64,000 nucleotides of DNA from Antilocapra americana (GCA_007570785.1 ML661902.1:1011338-1075337); one strand, 5' to 3'; numbered from the stretch's first letter, positions 33,556-46,422 are shown. Made by a program: numbers and translations. Notes: generated by a model from the letters alone, not told the origin.

Positions 33556-33683
33556 TTATGCTGTGCTTAGTCGCTGAGTTGTGTCCGACTCTTTGTGACC
33601 CCATGGACCGTAGCCCATCAGGCTCCTCTGTCCATGGGGATTCTCCAGAAAAGAATACTGGAGTGGGTTGCCATACCCTCTTC
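33556..33683 (-). mobile_element. Bov-tA SINE, head missing
   Basis: Complement of the 3' half (gctgtgcttagtcgctgagt, gtccgactctttgtgacccc, aagaatactggagtgggttgcc). It stops where the tRNA-like head should begin. Confidence 0.9.
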
Positions 33684-33967
33684 AAATACATGTTTAGTGT
33701 TGGTTAAAAGTTAAATAAGACATTTATTTTGTCCTCAGGGTCCTACAATTTAGCCAATAAAACATAGATTTCCATTTATGTGCTTACCAGCCTTCGAAAT
33801 CATACACTTTTGACATAAAATATTAAGATGTGATCTAAAGAGTATGAAATTCTAATAATGGCTTAGCCACCAATTTTTGTCCATGGAGTAATTTTCAGTC
33901 TTTTTTATGTGATAAAAATAATATTTGTTCTCAACAACCTTAAAAAGCTAATTAAGATGTATGTGTA

Positions 33968-34150
33968 CTTTTTAAAATTTAGTTTATAAGTTTCATGTGT
34001 ACAACATTCTATTTCAACTTCTGTACATGCTACATGTACTCAACATTTAATTTTCATCTATCCCCCCTACCCATTGTGCGCTCCCTACCCTTTACCCTCT
34101 GGTAACCACTGCTCTGGCCTAATGTATGAGTTCTTTTGGTTCTCAATGTA
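33968..34150 (-). mobile_element. Old L1 3' UTR fragment
   Basis: Complement of L1M 3' UTR: gtttataagtttcatgtgtacaac, ctctggtaaccactgctctgg. Confidence 0.7.
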
Positions 34151-37100
34151 TTGAATATTTAAGGATAGAGTTCAGTATCAAATAACAGGTACTGAGTTCA
34201 CTGAAAAAAAGATGCTATTGATACACAAATTATTCAAATCATTATATATGCAAGTCATTATTATATGCTTATGTTACTATTTTAATATATACAAGTTAAG
34301 TCATATATGAAATAGTACGCAAATCACTGCTGTCCACAGTAGAAGGGTAAAACACTGTCTAACATTTAGCAGAAATTACTTTTATTGAATTAAGGTAGTA
34401 GGGAAATCCTCCCTAAAATGTTGACAAATGCTTTAAGCTTCTAAAAAAAGTAGAAACAGGAATGATTGGACTGCCATAATTTAGGTAAATGAAATATGAT
34501 GGAAAGGCACAGGGGATAAAAAACAGAAAGTGCAACTTTGTCAACCAAATATCTTTGATTATTCTTTTTAACGCATAACATGCGTTACATGAACATTACA
34601 TGAACAAACTTGAGTGCAAATTTTGGAGCCATCCAGTAAAAATAAGTGGCTGCCATTGCAACACATGCATTGCATGGCACATGTGTTCCCTCCCTCAGTT
34701 AGTAGTGCTGAGAAGTGCTTACAGTACTTACCACGTCTTAAGAGGGCACATTTGAAAGAGATGATCATTTTAACAAGTATTTGCTATTGCTATGTCATGT
34801 GTCTTTCTCCTTAACTTTCTTTCAAATCCCATAGTTGAATTTGTTGATGGAAAACAAGAAGCAAGAGGTTCTGTTTGTGGAAATACAGAGTAGTGTACAT
34901 GAGATGAGGGGCAGAGTGTGTTTTGCTTGGCAGTTCTTGCACTACCATTTTGTTTTTGTTTTTAGTGCTGGAGGGCAGCAAATTGGCAGGTGTAAATAAG
35001 GCTACAGCTCGCTTCATACTGTATTTACAATCAGTTATTATGGGTTAAAATGTCTGTGATGCATAGGGAATTAGCACCCAACTTCTGTTAAGAATGGAAG
35101 CCTAATGTGTAATTTCAAACATTCCCTGAACATACTTCTGCCTAATCTTGCATTAATTTCTACCAACTTTATTAAAGTGTATACAAATGAATTATTAGGA
35201 ATTGTTCTATTTGTGTCTTATTATGCACTTGCATTAAAGTTTGAAATTTTGAATATAAATTTTTGTATATAAATTTTTAATGTCATATGTAATTTGCCAT
35301 AATAACAAAAACCGATAGGTAGGGAATAAATATTTCTCTACAAATGACTTGAGAAAGAGAAAGAAACTGACGTAGAGATTCAGACAGCTTCCTCTCTGAA
35401 ATTTAAATTTAGAAGAGTACTTCTTTATGGTATCCACAGTGTATTGTTATAGCTCTGTTAATTTTTAAAAATGACAAACAGCTATTTGCCTATCTACTTT
35501 TGATGTAAAACAGAATCATTTTATGATATAGTTTGCACTTTACCAGGATTTGCATGAACCACATGTTAAATCATGCCCCAGAAACATAGCAACCACTAGC
35601 AGATAGAGTCTAAAGTCACATGATTATATGGAACACAAAGGTTACAATGTTTGTGCAGCTATTGCTTTTTAATAAGGAATTTCTGTTTTCAGGAAAGAAA
35701 AGTAAGAATAGTTTTATTTAAAAAATCTAGATTGGGCCGCATTTCTACAACACACTGATCTGTATCAACTTTTTTGGAAGCTCCTGGCAATATGGACTTG
35801 CCATGTCTCTATATTTGCTCTGTGCATGTAGACAAAGAGCCAAGATCATCTTGACTTTGAGGAGGAACAGTGGAAAAAGATGATAGGAGAAGAGTATGAA
35901 ACAAATAATAAATAAATAAGTGACTGTTGAATAAAACAATTAGTTTTGCCCCAGGCTTCTGCAATAGCTTATGAATTCTTACCAGCGTTAGTTTACAGCT
36001 GTAACTTCAGGATATAATAAGAGATTGAATCTTATACAGGCAATGAAACAGATGATCAAATTCACAAGGGATTGTGTCAGGCTTTTTCCAGTACTAAAGA
36101 AACATATTAATCCTTGTCACTGTTTTCAGAAACGCTGTGACAGAAATAAACCTGTACTGTAACTTGGCCCTTTTAATGAGCTTCTGGAGTGTGGGCTTTC
36201 CACTCAACACCTGAAAAACACAACAAAACACCTTTTATATTAAAGATGTGAGGTTTGCTGCTGGCTAAATTTGTACACAGAAGTCTATAAACCAGTGCTC
36301 AGCCAGCTGGGAAGCAAGAAAGCAAATTCAGATTCTGCCATGAACTTCACAGACCAATTATCTACTTGGAATCATGGGAGTTTAACAAACAAATACCAGC
36401 CCCTGCTGAGCCTTTTCAGGCCAGCAGCTTATGGGTGATTCAGTTGCATCCGAGGCTTTTAGACTGATCAATTCTTAATCACAAAGCGCAAAAATTATTC
36501 TCAGACTCATGTCAGTTTCTTTGGACACGTTTGTTAACAATCTGCTTCAAATCATTTTTTCTAAAAGAAACTGCAGACACTGTTTTTATTGACTCCCCAC
36601 TTGTAAAATGTTTATAGCTTGTTAATTTATATTTACCCCTTTACTTTTGCCTGCAAATCAACATCACTTAGCACAGTTTGGTTACACTTTGTCCAAAGGA
36701 AATTACAGAAGCCTGCTATGGGGCTAAAATGAAGGAAAGCTGCGGAAAATCAATACACTGCTGATTAAACAGATCGTAGCAAATTCACGGCTGTATGCTA
36801 CAGCATGGGGATGGCCGTGTGATGCCTATCTAGCAGTTAATGTGCTTTCAGTCAGGTGAAGAAAATTTCTAAATAAGGCAAAATCACCCAGAGAAACAAG
36901 AACTACCTTACAGAAGAATGTATGCGCTCACTTGAAACCTGCATTTTGTGTAAGGTAGTAGTTCACTTTGGGGAAATAAACAGGGTGGCTGAATTTTACC
37001 AAATAAACCAGTTCAGTTTAGGACATTTACCCTTTGTATTATGAAAGGAAGTGATGCCATCGCAAGATACAACCTCTTAGCTACCACACATCAAGTTTGT

Positions 37101-37772
37101 TTCTTTCATTTTATGGATTTCTTTTTAGATTTATCAACATTTTCTTGTGTAATTTCATTCAGCAATAATCAAAAGGACTGAAAGGTAGATTATTTGTAGA
37201 GGAGGTCCACAAATAATAATGATATCCAATGAAATGTTCAAAGCAATTCAGAAAGGATCACCTAATTTCCAACTTTAGAGCAGAAGAATGTACATGAAAT
37301 AATCTAGATATTAAAAAAATTCAGTTTTAACAGATTTTGAAGTAGTGGGAATGGAGAATATGAATACAGCACAGTTATAAAGAACAGCATTTGTTTGTAA
37401 ATTAATGACAAAAGCAGAATTTGAGTTACAGGGAACATTTGAGATATCCCGCCTAAAGCAAAGGTACTCTGAGTTAAGGCAAAAACCTTCATTTCCATGC
37501 TACCCAGTTTGTGGAATTCTGCAAACCAAATACTTAGAGGACTGAAAATACACATCCTAAAGACTTGTGTAGAGGTGGTAGCTCCTTTAATCCAACTGGA
37601 AGAACTGCACTGCACTGTATTGCATGTGAATTACAGGAATGAAAAATAAAGTTTGAGTACAATCTTTCTGGAAAAGCATAATTAGAAGACATTTTGTTCA
37701 ACCTTTTGTTAAGCCTTTTATTTGACATACACAGTTATCTATTTAGATTACTGTGATGCTATACCAAGAATC

Positions 37773-37773
<1 letters not shown>

Positions 37774-37809
<36 letters not shown>
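37774..37809 (+). repeat. (TG)n microsatellite
   Basis: Pure TG run of about 18 units. Confidence 0.98.
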
Positions 37810-37811
<2 letters not shown>

Positions 37812-40800
37812 AATTTGATACACCAGAGTACAGGTTGAGGCTCTATTCACCATTGTTTATTCTGGATAACTATAGTTTTGATATGTTATAGTGTTCTGGC
37901 AGATACATTTCAATAGTAAATCCTTATACTAAAAAATATACTTGAGAAAATTATGTTCTATACACAAAAGCCAACTTGAGTTTCAATCTCTGTTGTTTTA
38001 ATTCTTTTTCAAAATATCAAAGTCTTTCAAATGGTAACATGGTTAAGTTCTTTGCCAAATTCCATGTGTTAAAATGAAGGTGTTTTTGAGTCATCAAAGC
38101 TTATAAAAAGACCTTTAACAAGTAAACAGCTTTCTTCTCTTTTAAAAAACTGGAAGATGTGGTATAAGAAAACACATTCATGGACACCATATGTGAACCA
38201 AGTTTCATCCCAAGATTTGAGATTTTTGAGAATTCCTAGAAAATGACAGATTTAAATTTATACTGAATTTTACTGAAGAGGCTCACTCATTAACACTATT
38301 TTCATACTCATATACTTAAATGTACATATAAAACTCAATGTGTTATTCTTTGATTATTTTGTCTAAAAAATCTTCGATAACCTTGTTTAGGAAAAAAGGG
38401 TCTTCAGTAGTTCAGGAATATGAAAAGTAATCATTACTTCAGCATCTCTATTTTTGTGTAACTATTAACTTCCCTTTCTTGTATTGTGGTTAAACTATCA
38501 ACTTTTTGCCATGTAAAGTTCAAGAAAATGAAACTCTACTTATTAAATATGATTTTGTGACATTTGGTGAGCAAAGCAGTGGATATTAATGGAAAGAAAA
38601 AGTATTGTAGAAAACATAGAAAAATATCTGTATTACTTATTAGTTTGCCAGGTTAATTTGCTCCCGAGCACAAACCTTAAGATATTTCTTTTCTTTGTGG
38701 CACTGAAAGAAAACTAGAGTGAAGAGACAGATTAGAAAAGAAGGAGATAACGGAAGAAGGAAAGACTAAATAACACAAACTTCTGAGCAAATATTATTTT
38801 GTAAGTCTCACAACGTATGTAGACATTTTTATATTTCCATAGTTCCGATAAGTTAACAATGGCTGTTTGTAAACATGCTTTACTTTATTGAACATCCATA
38901 TACCATATGAATCTGAGAGTTGGCAAGGATTTGAATACCCTTCAGTAGAAACACATTTTTTCTTATTAATACATGGTAATTTATCACCATTAAGTATATG
39001 ATTCCTCTGGAAAAAAATGGATGCACATTGCTCTCTAGACTATAATTTTAATGTTCATGATATTAATCTTTAATTAAATTATAGTTATTTTAGAAATGCA
39101 TATCCTTAATTAAATTATACCATGCATGTAAAGAAGAAATGACTATGGTATGATTAAAACATGCTTAAAATGTACTACTGAATTTTGAATGCTGTCTGTC
39201 ATCTCCAAAGTATGACTAGGTTTCAGAAATGACTAGAAAGTCGGCTGAAAAATTGCCAAGTAAAACTGTTTGGCTCTTTAAAGAACTGTGCATTAAAATT
39301 TTGGACAGTTTTTCTATTAAATCTAAATATACTTCTTAGTACATACAGTATTACATTTCTAAATTAATTGCCATACTCCCATTTGTTAAATGATTTCACT
39401 CCATGTGAAAAGCAAAGTCTCACTAGATGTGAATTTTACACTGTGCTAGATCAATCCCAATACCAGTAAATGGATATTATTAAACAGCATGGGGTAGTGC
39501 AAACTGGGAAAGAAAACTTGTAGTGTGCTGCCTTTGAGCAGACCTGGCTTGCATGCTGTGACAGGGCAATTGTCGACATGCTTTTTCATGCCAATCTGCA
39601 GCTTTTTCAACTCTAGATGCTATGGCAACCAGGGTTTAACAGACTAAGCAGCTAACAAGCTTCCCTGATGGAATTGTCTGGTTGTGTGATTGCCTTGTCT
39701 TAGGGAAAATATAAAATAGAATGAAGACGCTTGTGGACATTTGTCAAACTGATTATAATTTGGACAGTTGAATCATAATTGTCTGTTGTGTTCCGTACAG
39801 TAGTGACATATGCTATTTTCCACGTTCCTTGCAGGACACACTACTGCATTCCCGCATAGGCTGTTTCCCTTGGGAACAATGGGTCCTGGTTGCTGTGGGT
39901 TTGGTGAAACATGGCAGTCCACATCTCACACAAGATCATCTGGGCAAGGAGAGAACAGTGAACACTTCTAATTTCTCCCTCTTTGAAAAGGCTTGCATTT
40001 GATTTGAATTATATTTGTTACAAAATACAATGAACATAAGGTGATATGAAAAGATACTTCTCTTTTATAAAATGTTCATGTTCATAAGGAAAGTTGTAGA
40101 TCAAAATATGCAGGTGAATTAATTTGTTATTTATGATTGGGCATAATTTTAGTTCTTTGGGAATATTGATTTTTTAAATTTGCAACCACTTAAACATGTA
40201 TTTGTGTCACCAGTCATATGCATAATTTAAAACCCTCAGAAAATAATCAAGCTTTTCTGATGGGATGGTCTTGTTTTAATATTGTCTTGTCCTATTGAAA
40301 GTGAATAGAAGATACTCTCTTTATTATTTTAAAAGATTAAAAGCATACTAATAACATTTCTGCCTCTTCAGACAGTCAAAGATACCATATTTTCCAGATC
40401 ATTTGATACCATATCTTTACTTCTTCTTGAAGGGGATACCTCTTTTTAAAAATTAAAATGGTTAGAATGAACATTTCCAATAAAATATGAATTATCATAA
40501 AATAAAATCTAGGATTCAATTTTATAGACAGACATCTTAAGTTAAATGAACTGTTTTTCTAGACAACCTCACTAATTGTTTTATAGATTGATGAAATAGG
40601 TAACTTTGTTTTGTACTTTAAAAATATCAGTGTTATGTCTTCAGGATAAACATTGCATGAAATTTTCAGTGGGCACTGAACCAGTTGAGGTTTTTTAAGT
40701 ATAAGATGATAATAAGAAGATTTAGATGAGGTGCACCTTTATATAAAGATGCAAAGGATTATGATAACACACTCGTTTTGACCATATCTCATCAACCAGA

Positions 40801-41056
40801 GTTCTGCTTTTTTTTTATTTTGCTTTTTCTTAAATTTAAATCTTGAAATACTTCAAACTGATGCCATGCTTTCAGACATCAAGAACTTCAGAAAAAGTGT
40901 GATTCCTCCCTCCACTTCATTTCAGTAGAATGGGCTGCAATCTGAGCTGCCTTTAAAAAAAACCTTCAAAGTCACATAAAATGACATGTCTAGAGGGTGC
41001 AGTTCCTAGAACGGGTCCATTTCTGGTTTAAGACACTGATTATTTTTCTTAAACAG

Positions 41057-41172
41057 AAAGATCTCAGAGTGAGAACACCTTCTTCTATGATGAGCTGTGC
41101 ACACAAGAAGGGCAAGAAATGAAATCTGGAACATTTTGGTCTCTTCATAAAGAACCTACTCCAGACTAACAG
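41057..41172 (+). other. Exon-like segment with splice-site consensus
   Basis: An AG acceptor after tatttttcttaaacag and a GT donor (aacag|gtaaaaaa) bound 116 nt. The third frame is open for most of it (RSQSENTFFYDELC...SLHKEPTPD) and then meets TAA seven bases before the donor. If real, it could be a non-coding or terminal exon. Splice-like pairs also occur by chance, so this is a weak call. Confidence 0.2.
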
Positions 41173-42116
41173 GTAAAAAAATATTTTTTTGCAGAGCTGT
41201 AGTGTACTAAAATTAATAAGCTAAGCATTACTTCCATAAAAGCTTTATTTTATATGAGCATTAATGATTTTTCACAAAATAGCTTATCTTCACTGGGCTA
41301 CAAAATCTTCACCTCTAATTCTATTTTCGTTTTTAAATTAGCCTCCTTTATTAATCACTTCTGTGCCTGTCACTTTCCTTTTGTCAGCCCGTATTGCACT
41401 AGAGAGACTTCTGTTCCACTTATTTTCCTGAAGAATATAACTTCTTTACTATAACTTCTTTCCTATCCAACAGGGAGCTTACTTGAGTCACGTGCTAAAT
41501 AAATATCATTTGAATGTCAAAGATTCAGAGTTGAATTTACTTTTACATTGATTGAAACTTATTTTTATTCAATCAATTCAAACTTAGAGTGTGATAGTGC
41601 CTACTTTGAAGTTTAAAGAACTATGCCTGAAAGCAAAGTAATTCTTTCCGTCACTACAGACCAGAGGTGAAGTCAATGTGCTTTATGTTAGTTCAATGAC
41701 AACTTTCCAGAGGATGAGGAAATTATTGTTTAAGGCACAAGCATTTTCCTTTATATTTATGAAAGAAAAGCATATGAAGAAATGGTCTACAAATTTCAGC
41801 AAAGAGGCCAACCTTTTTTTGCAAAACATTTTATATCTATAAAATGTGCTTTACTGTGATTCCCTGGAGTTATTACCTATTACCCAAAATAGGCAAAGAT
41901 TTGTAAACCCATTTTTAAAGCTTAGAATGAAACAAAAACCTGGAGTTTATAGACTCACTCAAGAGGCTGCCTGATTGCTAAAAGAAGCAAAGATGAATCT
42001 TCACCTCTCCATTTAAAAAAATTTTCCTTTTTATCCCTTTTTTCTTTACCAAGAATTATACTACTTCATTGATTCTGTAATATTGAGATCAGTTCTCGAT
42101 TTTGAAAGGTACCATA

Positions 42117-42320
42117 GGGCTTCCTGGTGGCTCAGTGGTAAAGTATCCTGCCTACAGTGTGGGAGATTTGGTTTGATCCTTAGGTCAGGAAGATCCCATG
42201 GAGAAGGAAACGGCAACCCACTCCGGTACTCTTGCCTGGAAAATTCCATGGACGGAGGAGCCTAGCAGGCTACAGTCCATAGTGTTGCAAAGAGTTGGAC
42301 ACGACTTAACCACCACCACC
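42117..42320 (+). mobile_element. Bov-tA SINE
   Basis: gggcttcctggtggctcagt through cacgacttaac, ending in a (CAC)n-like tail. accata at 42111-42116 and 42321-42326 may be a short TSD. Confidence 0.92.
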
Positions 42321-42391
42321 ACCATAAGGCAACACCATCCACACAATCTCTTGTAGTAGCTTTTCAGTGAAGACTTTTTTGTTAAAAATCA

Positions 42392-42507
42392 GGGAAGTCC
42401 TTGGTGGTTTGGTGGTTAGGACTCTGTGCTTTCCATTTCAGGGTGCATGAGCTTGATCCCTGGTTGAGGAATTAAGATCCCACACATCTTATTGTATGGC
42501 CAAAAAA
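42392..42507 (+). mobile_element. CHR-type SINE
   Basis: gggaagtccttggtggtttg...gatccctggttgagg...tatggccaaaaa. TSD taaaaatca at 42383-42391 and 42508-42516. Confidence 0.9.
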
Positions 42508-42516
42508 TAAAAATCA

Positions 42517-43340
42517 TTTTTCTATTAAACTTAGGCACTAAATTACTTCATTTACAATGAAAATACTATACATAAGTCATTAACATTTTAGTACAAATTA
42601 GTCCCAACCATATCATCTTGGTAATACCGCTAAAGTTCCACTTGGAGGCAGGCAGAGGGCTATCTCTGACTCCTCACTCCACTGTAGACTTCTGTGCAAA
42701 ATTCACATCCTAAGGGACAGTCAGAGTGGGGTTGGTGGAGAAAGGCCTCAGTAATGGGCTTTGACTGCATCCTCAAGCGGTTCATGAGTACTGGATTACT
42801 CTGAAGTGAGCAGAGATGAAAAATAGAAGTAAAACTTGTTCTGGAAAACATGAGAAGCTCCTCCTTGAGAATTTCAGAAGGGGAATTTTGAGGAAAAGAT
42901 GAGGTGTGCAATAAAATGTATATGTGCTAAGACCTAGCAACAGTCTGAGCATTTTTGTAAATGTGACGACTCTCATAATCACTGGCTAGTGATATTTGGA
43001 TATTGGACAAGTTTTTCCCACAAGGCGTAGTTGGGCTGGGATGATATTCACTTAAACTACTAGACCTCTGTCAACCAGAAGAGGCTACCACTATATCATG
43101 CAAAGTTGTGACTTCTAAAATTTTTCAGCTTAAATTCTATATTTTTCCAGTTATAAATCAGTGCATATTTTAAGCTGATTTTTGTTTTTGTATAAAATTC
43201 TCAGTTGAATCAAACTTTCAAAATATACAGTATGGGGGAAAGCTAGTGTTATTTTCCTAGGTTATGAAGCAAGCGTTCTTGGCTATACTTAACCCCATGG
43301 CAATTTCTCTCATATTCAGGAACTTCAACTCTTCCTTGTT
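42517..43340. other. Unassigned sequence
   Basis: No repeat or gene recognised; minus frames of 83 and 66 codons at 42660-42982 look like chance. Confidence 0.45.
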
Positions 43341-43352
43341 GAGGCGTTTAGT

Positions 43353-43563
43353 GTTATTGTTTAGTCTCTAAGTCATAGTGACTCTTTTGCTACTCCATGG
43401 ACTGCAGCCCACCAGGGTCCTCTGTCCATGGATTTTTTCCAGGCAAGAATACTCGAGGGGGTCACCATTTCCTTCTCCAGGGGATTTTCCCGACCCAGAG
43501 ATAGAACCTGAGTCTTGCACTGCCAGGCGAATTCTTTATGACTGAGCCACCAGGGGAAGCCCT
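43353..43563 (-). mobile_element. Bov-tA SINE
   Basis: Complete antisense copy ending caccaggggaagccc. TSD gaggcgtttagt / gaggggtttagt at 43341-43352 and 43566-43577. Confidence 0.93.
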
Positions 43564-43703
43564 GTGAGGGGTTTAGTCTATCACTGTAAGTAAGTAACTG
43601 GGCCAATAATCTTGCAATAATTCTGGTCAGTGACTAGCACATGGAGGACAGAGGGCTGCAGAAGCAGGGAGAATCATGATCACTAGGGATCACAGAAGTC
43701 TTC

Positions 43704-43812
43704 CTTTTTTTGGCTGTACGCTCAGCTTGTGGGATCTTAGTTCCCTGACCAGGAACTGATCCTAGGCCCTCAGCAGTGAGACTGTGGAGTCCTAACCACC
43801 AGGGAATTCCTT
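43704..43812 (-). mobile_element. CHR-type SINE
   Basis: tttttttggctgtacgctc...ttccctgaccaggaactg...ggagtcctaaccaccaggg, the complement of the CHR head and body. Confidence 0.88.
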
Positions 43813-44160
43813 ACAAGTCTCTCTCCCCTGTTCAGCTTGGCCTCAAAATGATTAACAGATATACATCTTCATCCAGATTCAGAAATGCTGAAAAAGGACC
43901 TTTTTGGCTCTGAAATTTACCTACATACAACATTTGGGTTTTCTGAGATACTTCTGTCAAGTGATGAAGGGTTAAAAATAAAATCTTTCCTTACTATTCT
44001 TAAAATAACTCACAAAATCCAAACAGAAAATTATTTAAAAACATCACTTGGAATTAATAACAGTATTTTCTTGTTTTTACCTTTAAAACTCTTCTTTTTC
44101 TCCAAAGAAAAAAAGCAAATGAATGTAATAATTGTAATGGTAATAATCATAATCATGTTC
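43813..44160. other. Unassigned sequence
   Basis: A 109-codon plus frame (43885-44214) starts here; it is AT-rich, resembles no protein and runs into the MIR, so it is not called. Confidence 0.45.
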
Positions 44161-44164
44161 ATGA

Positions 44165-44402
44165 AAACAGCTAACATTTATTTAGCACTTAGTATATTCC
44201 AGGTTTTCATTTAATTACTTGAATGTATTAACTAATCTTCCCAAAACCCTGAGAAAGACACTGTTATTTCTATTATATAGATAGTGAAACAGGCACAGAG
44301 ATGTTACTGATTTGCCCAAAGTTACACACTTACTAAGTGTGGAACTGGTTATTTTAATGCAGGGTATCTGACTCCAGTATCAGAGTCCTTAACTCTTAGA
44401 AA
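44165..44402 (-). mobile_element. MIR SINE, nearly complete
   Basis: Complement of MIR in order: aacatttatttagcactta, gtgaaacaggcacagagatg, gatttgcccaaagttacacac, ggtatctgactccagtatcagagtccttaactctta. Confidence 0.85.
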
Positions 44403-44493
44403 TATTCCTTTGGTAACTGAAGAGTTGTGTTCTAATCCTGGTATTTATGAATATATTTTATTAGTTTCATTTACAATGAATATTATAGTCGAT

Positions 44494-44688
44494 GGGTTTT
44501 CTAGGTGGCTCAGTGGTAAAGAATCTGCCTGCTAATACAGAAGACCCAGGTTCACTGGAGGAGGGCATGGCAACTCACTTCAGTATTCTGTCTGAAGAAT
44601 CCCATGGACAGAGGAGTCTAGTAGGCTATAGTCCATAGGGTCACAGAGAGTTGGACATGACTGAAGTGATTTAGCACGCATGCACGCT
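44494..44688 (+). mobile_element. Bov-tA SINE with internal deletion
   Basis: gggttttctaggtggctcagt...aagacccaggttcactggagg: the stretch between the B-box-like region and ctggagaagg is deleted. The rest is typical. Confidence 0.9.
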
Positions 44689-45178
44689 TGATGAAGATGA
44701 TAAAGTTTATCTCCCAATGCCATCTGATTGTATATCCTTGTTACTTATGTATAGCACTTTGCAGAGTTCTAAACAGAATGAGGGTTAGGAAATTCAATCC
44801 TAAAACCATACCAATATAATTACATTTGCATGGCATGGAGTGATAATATCGTTCTTTGAGTATCCACCATGTTCTTGGTACTGTGCTAGGTGCTTTAGTG
44901 ATAATATCAATACTATGCAGAAGATGTTGAAGATGCAAGCACAAAGAAACTTTCATAGAAAACTAGTAAGTAACTAGAAATGAGTTTCTAACCAATGTGC
45001 ATCTGAATATACATCTTTCTATCAATGTTTATTATAATTAAACCTAAGTTATTTTACACTGTAGAATTCAAGAGTCATGGAAATGAGAATTTAAACTCCT
45101 CCAATCTTACTGATGATACAGATACAGGATGAGTTATGTCATCAGTGACTTCATAGAGGTTGCATAGATTCAGTTTTT
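44689..45178. other. Mostly unassigned; faint L2 trace
   Basis: 44840-44905 (gtatccaccatgttcttggtactgtgctaggtgc) resembles the L2/MIR end complement. Nothing else recognised. Confidence 0.4.
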
Positions 45179-45194
45179 AAAAAGTTATTTGAGA

Positions 45195-45391
45195 GGACTT
45201 CCCTGGTGGTCCATTGGTTAGGACTCTGAGCTCCCAATGCAGGGGGCCTGGGTTCAATCCCTGGTCCAGGAACTAGATCCCACATGCCACAACTAAGAGT
45301 TCATGTGCTAAAATGGGATCAAAGGTCCTATGTGCAGTGATTAAGACCCAGTGTGATCAAATAAATGAATAAAAATAAATATTAAAAGAAA
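45195..45391 (+). mobile_element. CHR/SINE2-type SINE (5' part of the chimera)
   Basis: gacttccctggtggtccatt, gggttcaatccctggtccagg, cacatgccacaactaagagtt, tail aaataaatgaataaaaataaat. Confidence 0.9.
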
Positions 45392-45434
45392 GTGTTCAGC
45401 AGAAACTCTCACAACATTGCTTGCTAATTGGCTA

Positions 45435-45648
45435 CGTGTGTATATGTTAGTCTCTCAGTTGTGTCTGACTCTTTGTGACCACATAGACTGCAGCCCTCCA
45501 AACTCTTCTGTCCATGGAGTTCTCCAGGTAAGAATACTGGAGTGGGTTGCCATTCCCTTCTCCAGGGGATCTTCCTGACCCAGAGATTGAACCCAGGTAT
45601 TCTGCATTGAAGGCATATTCTTTACTGTTTGAGCTACCAGGGAAGCCC
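45435..45648 (-). mobile_element. Bov-tA SINE
   Basis: Antisense full-length copy inserted in the L1 tail of the chimera. TSD taattggcta / taatcagcta at 45425-45434 and 45649-45658 (2 mismatches). Confidence 0.92.
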
Positions 45649-45869
45649 TAATCAGCTATACTCCAATACAAGATAAAAAGTTATTTGAGAATGTATGGTC
45701 TTTTTCAGCACTTCAGATCATAGGACAATTTACATATAACACATTTAAAAACAGGACTTTATTTTGTGCCGATCTTGTTCTGGAGCCTAAGTCCTGCTGA
45801 TGAAAGAAACAAATTTTAGCTTGTTAATTATAAGTAGCTCATCTCTTCCAGATTAAAACAGTTATTATA

Positions 45870-46422
45870 GTTGTAACATATGTCCACATATTCTTTGATA
45901 CTTCTCCCTTCAAAAGGTGGAGTCTGATTCCCCTCCCCTGAATGTGGGCTAACCTAGAGACTTACTTTTAAAGAAAAGAATATGGTGGAATTGATAATGT
46001 GTCACGTCTGAGATTAGAACAAGAAGGTACTGTGGTTTCCTCTTTGCTCCTTCTTTGGGACCACTGAGTCTACAGGAAGCCAAGTGCCATGTCATAAGGA
46101 CACTAAAAAAGACCACAGAGAGACCCATGTGGCAAGGAACCGAGGCCTTTAGCTAATAGCTGGTGAGGAAGTGAAGTCTCCTGCCAACAGCCATGTGAAT
46201 GAGCTTGGAAGCAGACTCTGAAGCCCCAGTCAAGACTTCAGATGACAGAAGCTCTGGCTGACATTTTGTTTGCAATCTTATGTGAGACCCAGAGCCAGAA
46301 CCACTCAGCAAAGCAGTTCCTGAATTAATGAGCCATAGACATTTTGAGATAATGTTTGTTGTTTTAAGTCACTGAGTTTGGGGATAATTTACTACACAGC
46401 AATACATAATTAATGTAATAGT
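45870..46422 (+). repeat. Ancient LTR-like repeat (MaLR/MLT1-like, family uncertain)
   Basis: Consensus-like run: tgatacttctcccttcaaaaggtggagtc, gaatgtgggctaacctagagac, agccaagtgccatgtcataagg, gccatgtgaatgagcttggaagc, agatgacagaagctctggctgac, gagataatgtttgttgttttaa, gcaatacataattaatgtaata. Non-coding. The family name needs a library search. Confidence 0.55.

Larger units (their letters stand above)
34151..42107. other. Repeat-poor block, candidate host regulatory sequence
   Basis: About 8 kb in which I recognise no SINE or LINE, only one (TG)n tract and one exon-like segment (listed separately). Sequence complexity is higher around 36100-36850 and 39480-39960. Long repeat-free stretches of this kind often coincide with conserved non-coding elements, but conservation cannot be seen from one genome. 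Short frames here (for example 37304-37615 minus, 103 codons) resemble no protein. Confidence 0.45.
45195..45674 (+). mobile_element. Chimeric retrotransposition product: SINE joined to L1 3' end
   Basis: A perfect 16-bp TSD (aaaaagttatttgaga) at 45179-45194 and 45675-45690 encloses a CHR/SINE2 SINE (45195 to about 45391), directly followed by L1 3' terminal sequence (gcagaaactctcacaacattgc at 45398 onward, then, after a later Bov-tA, atcagctatactccaatac). SINE and L1 tail have the same orientation and share one TSD pair, the structure produced when reverse transcription starts on L1 RNA and switches to a SINE RNA. Confidence 0.7.
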
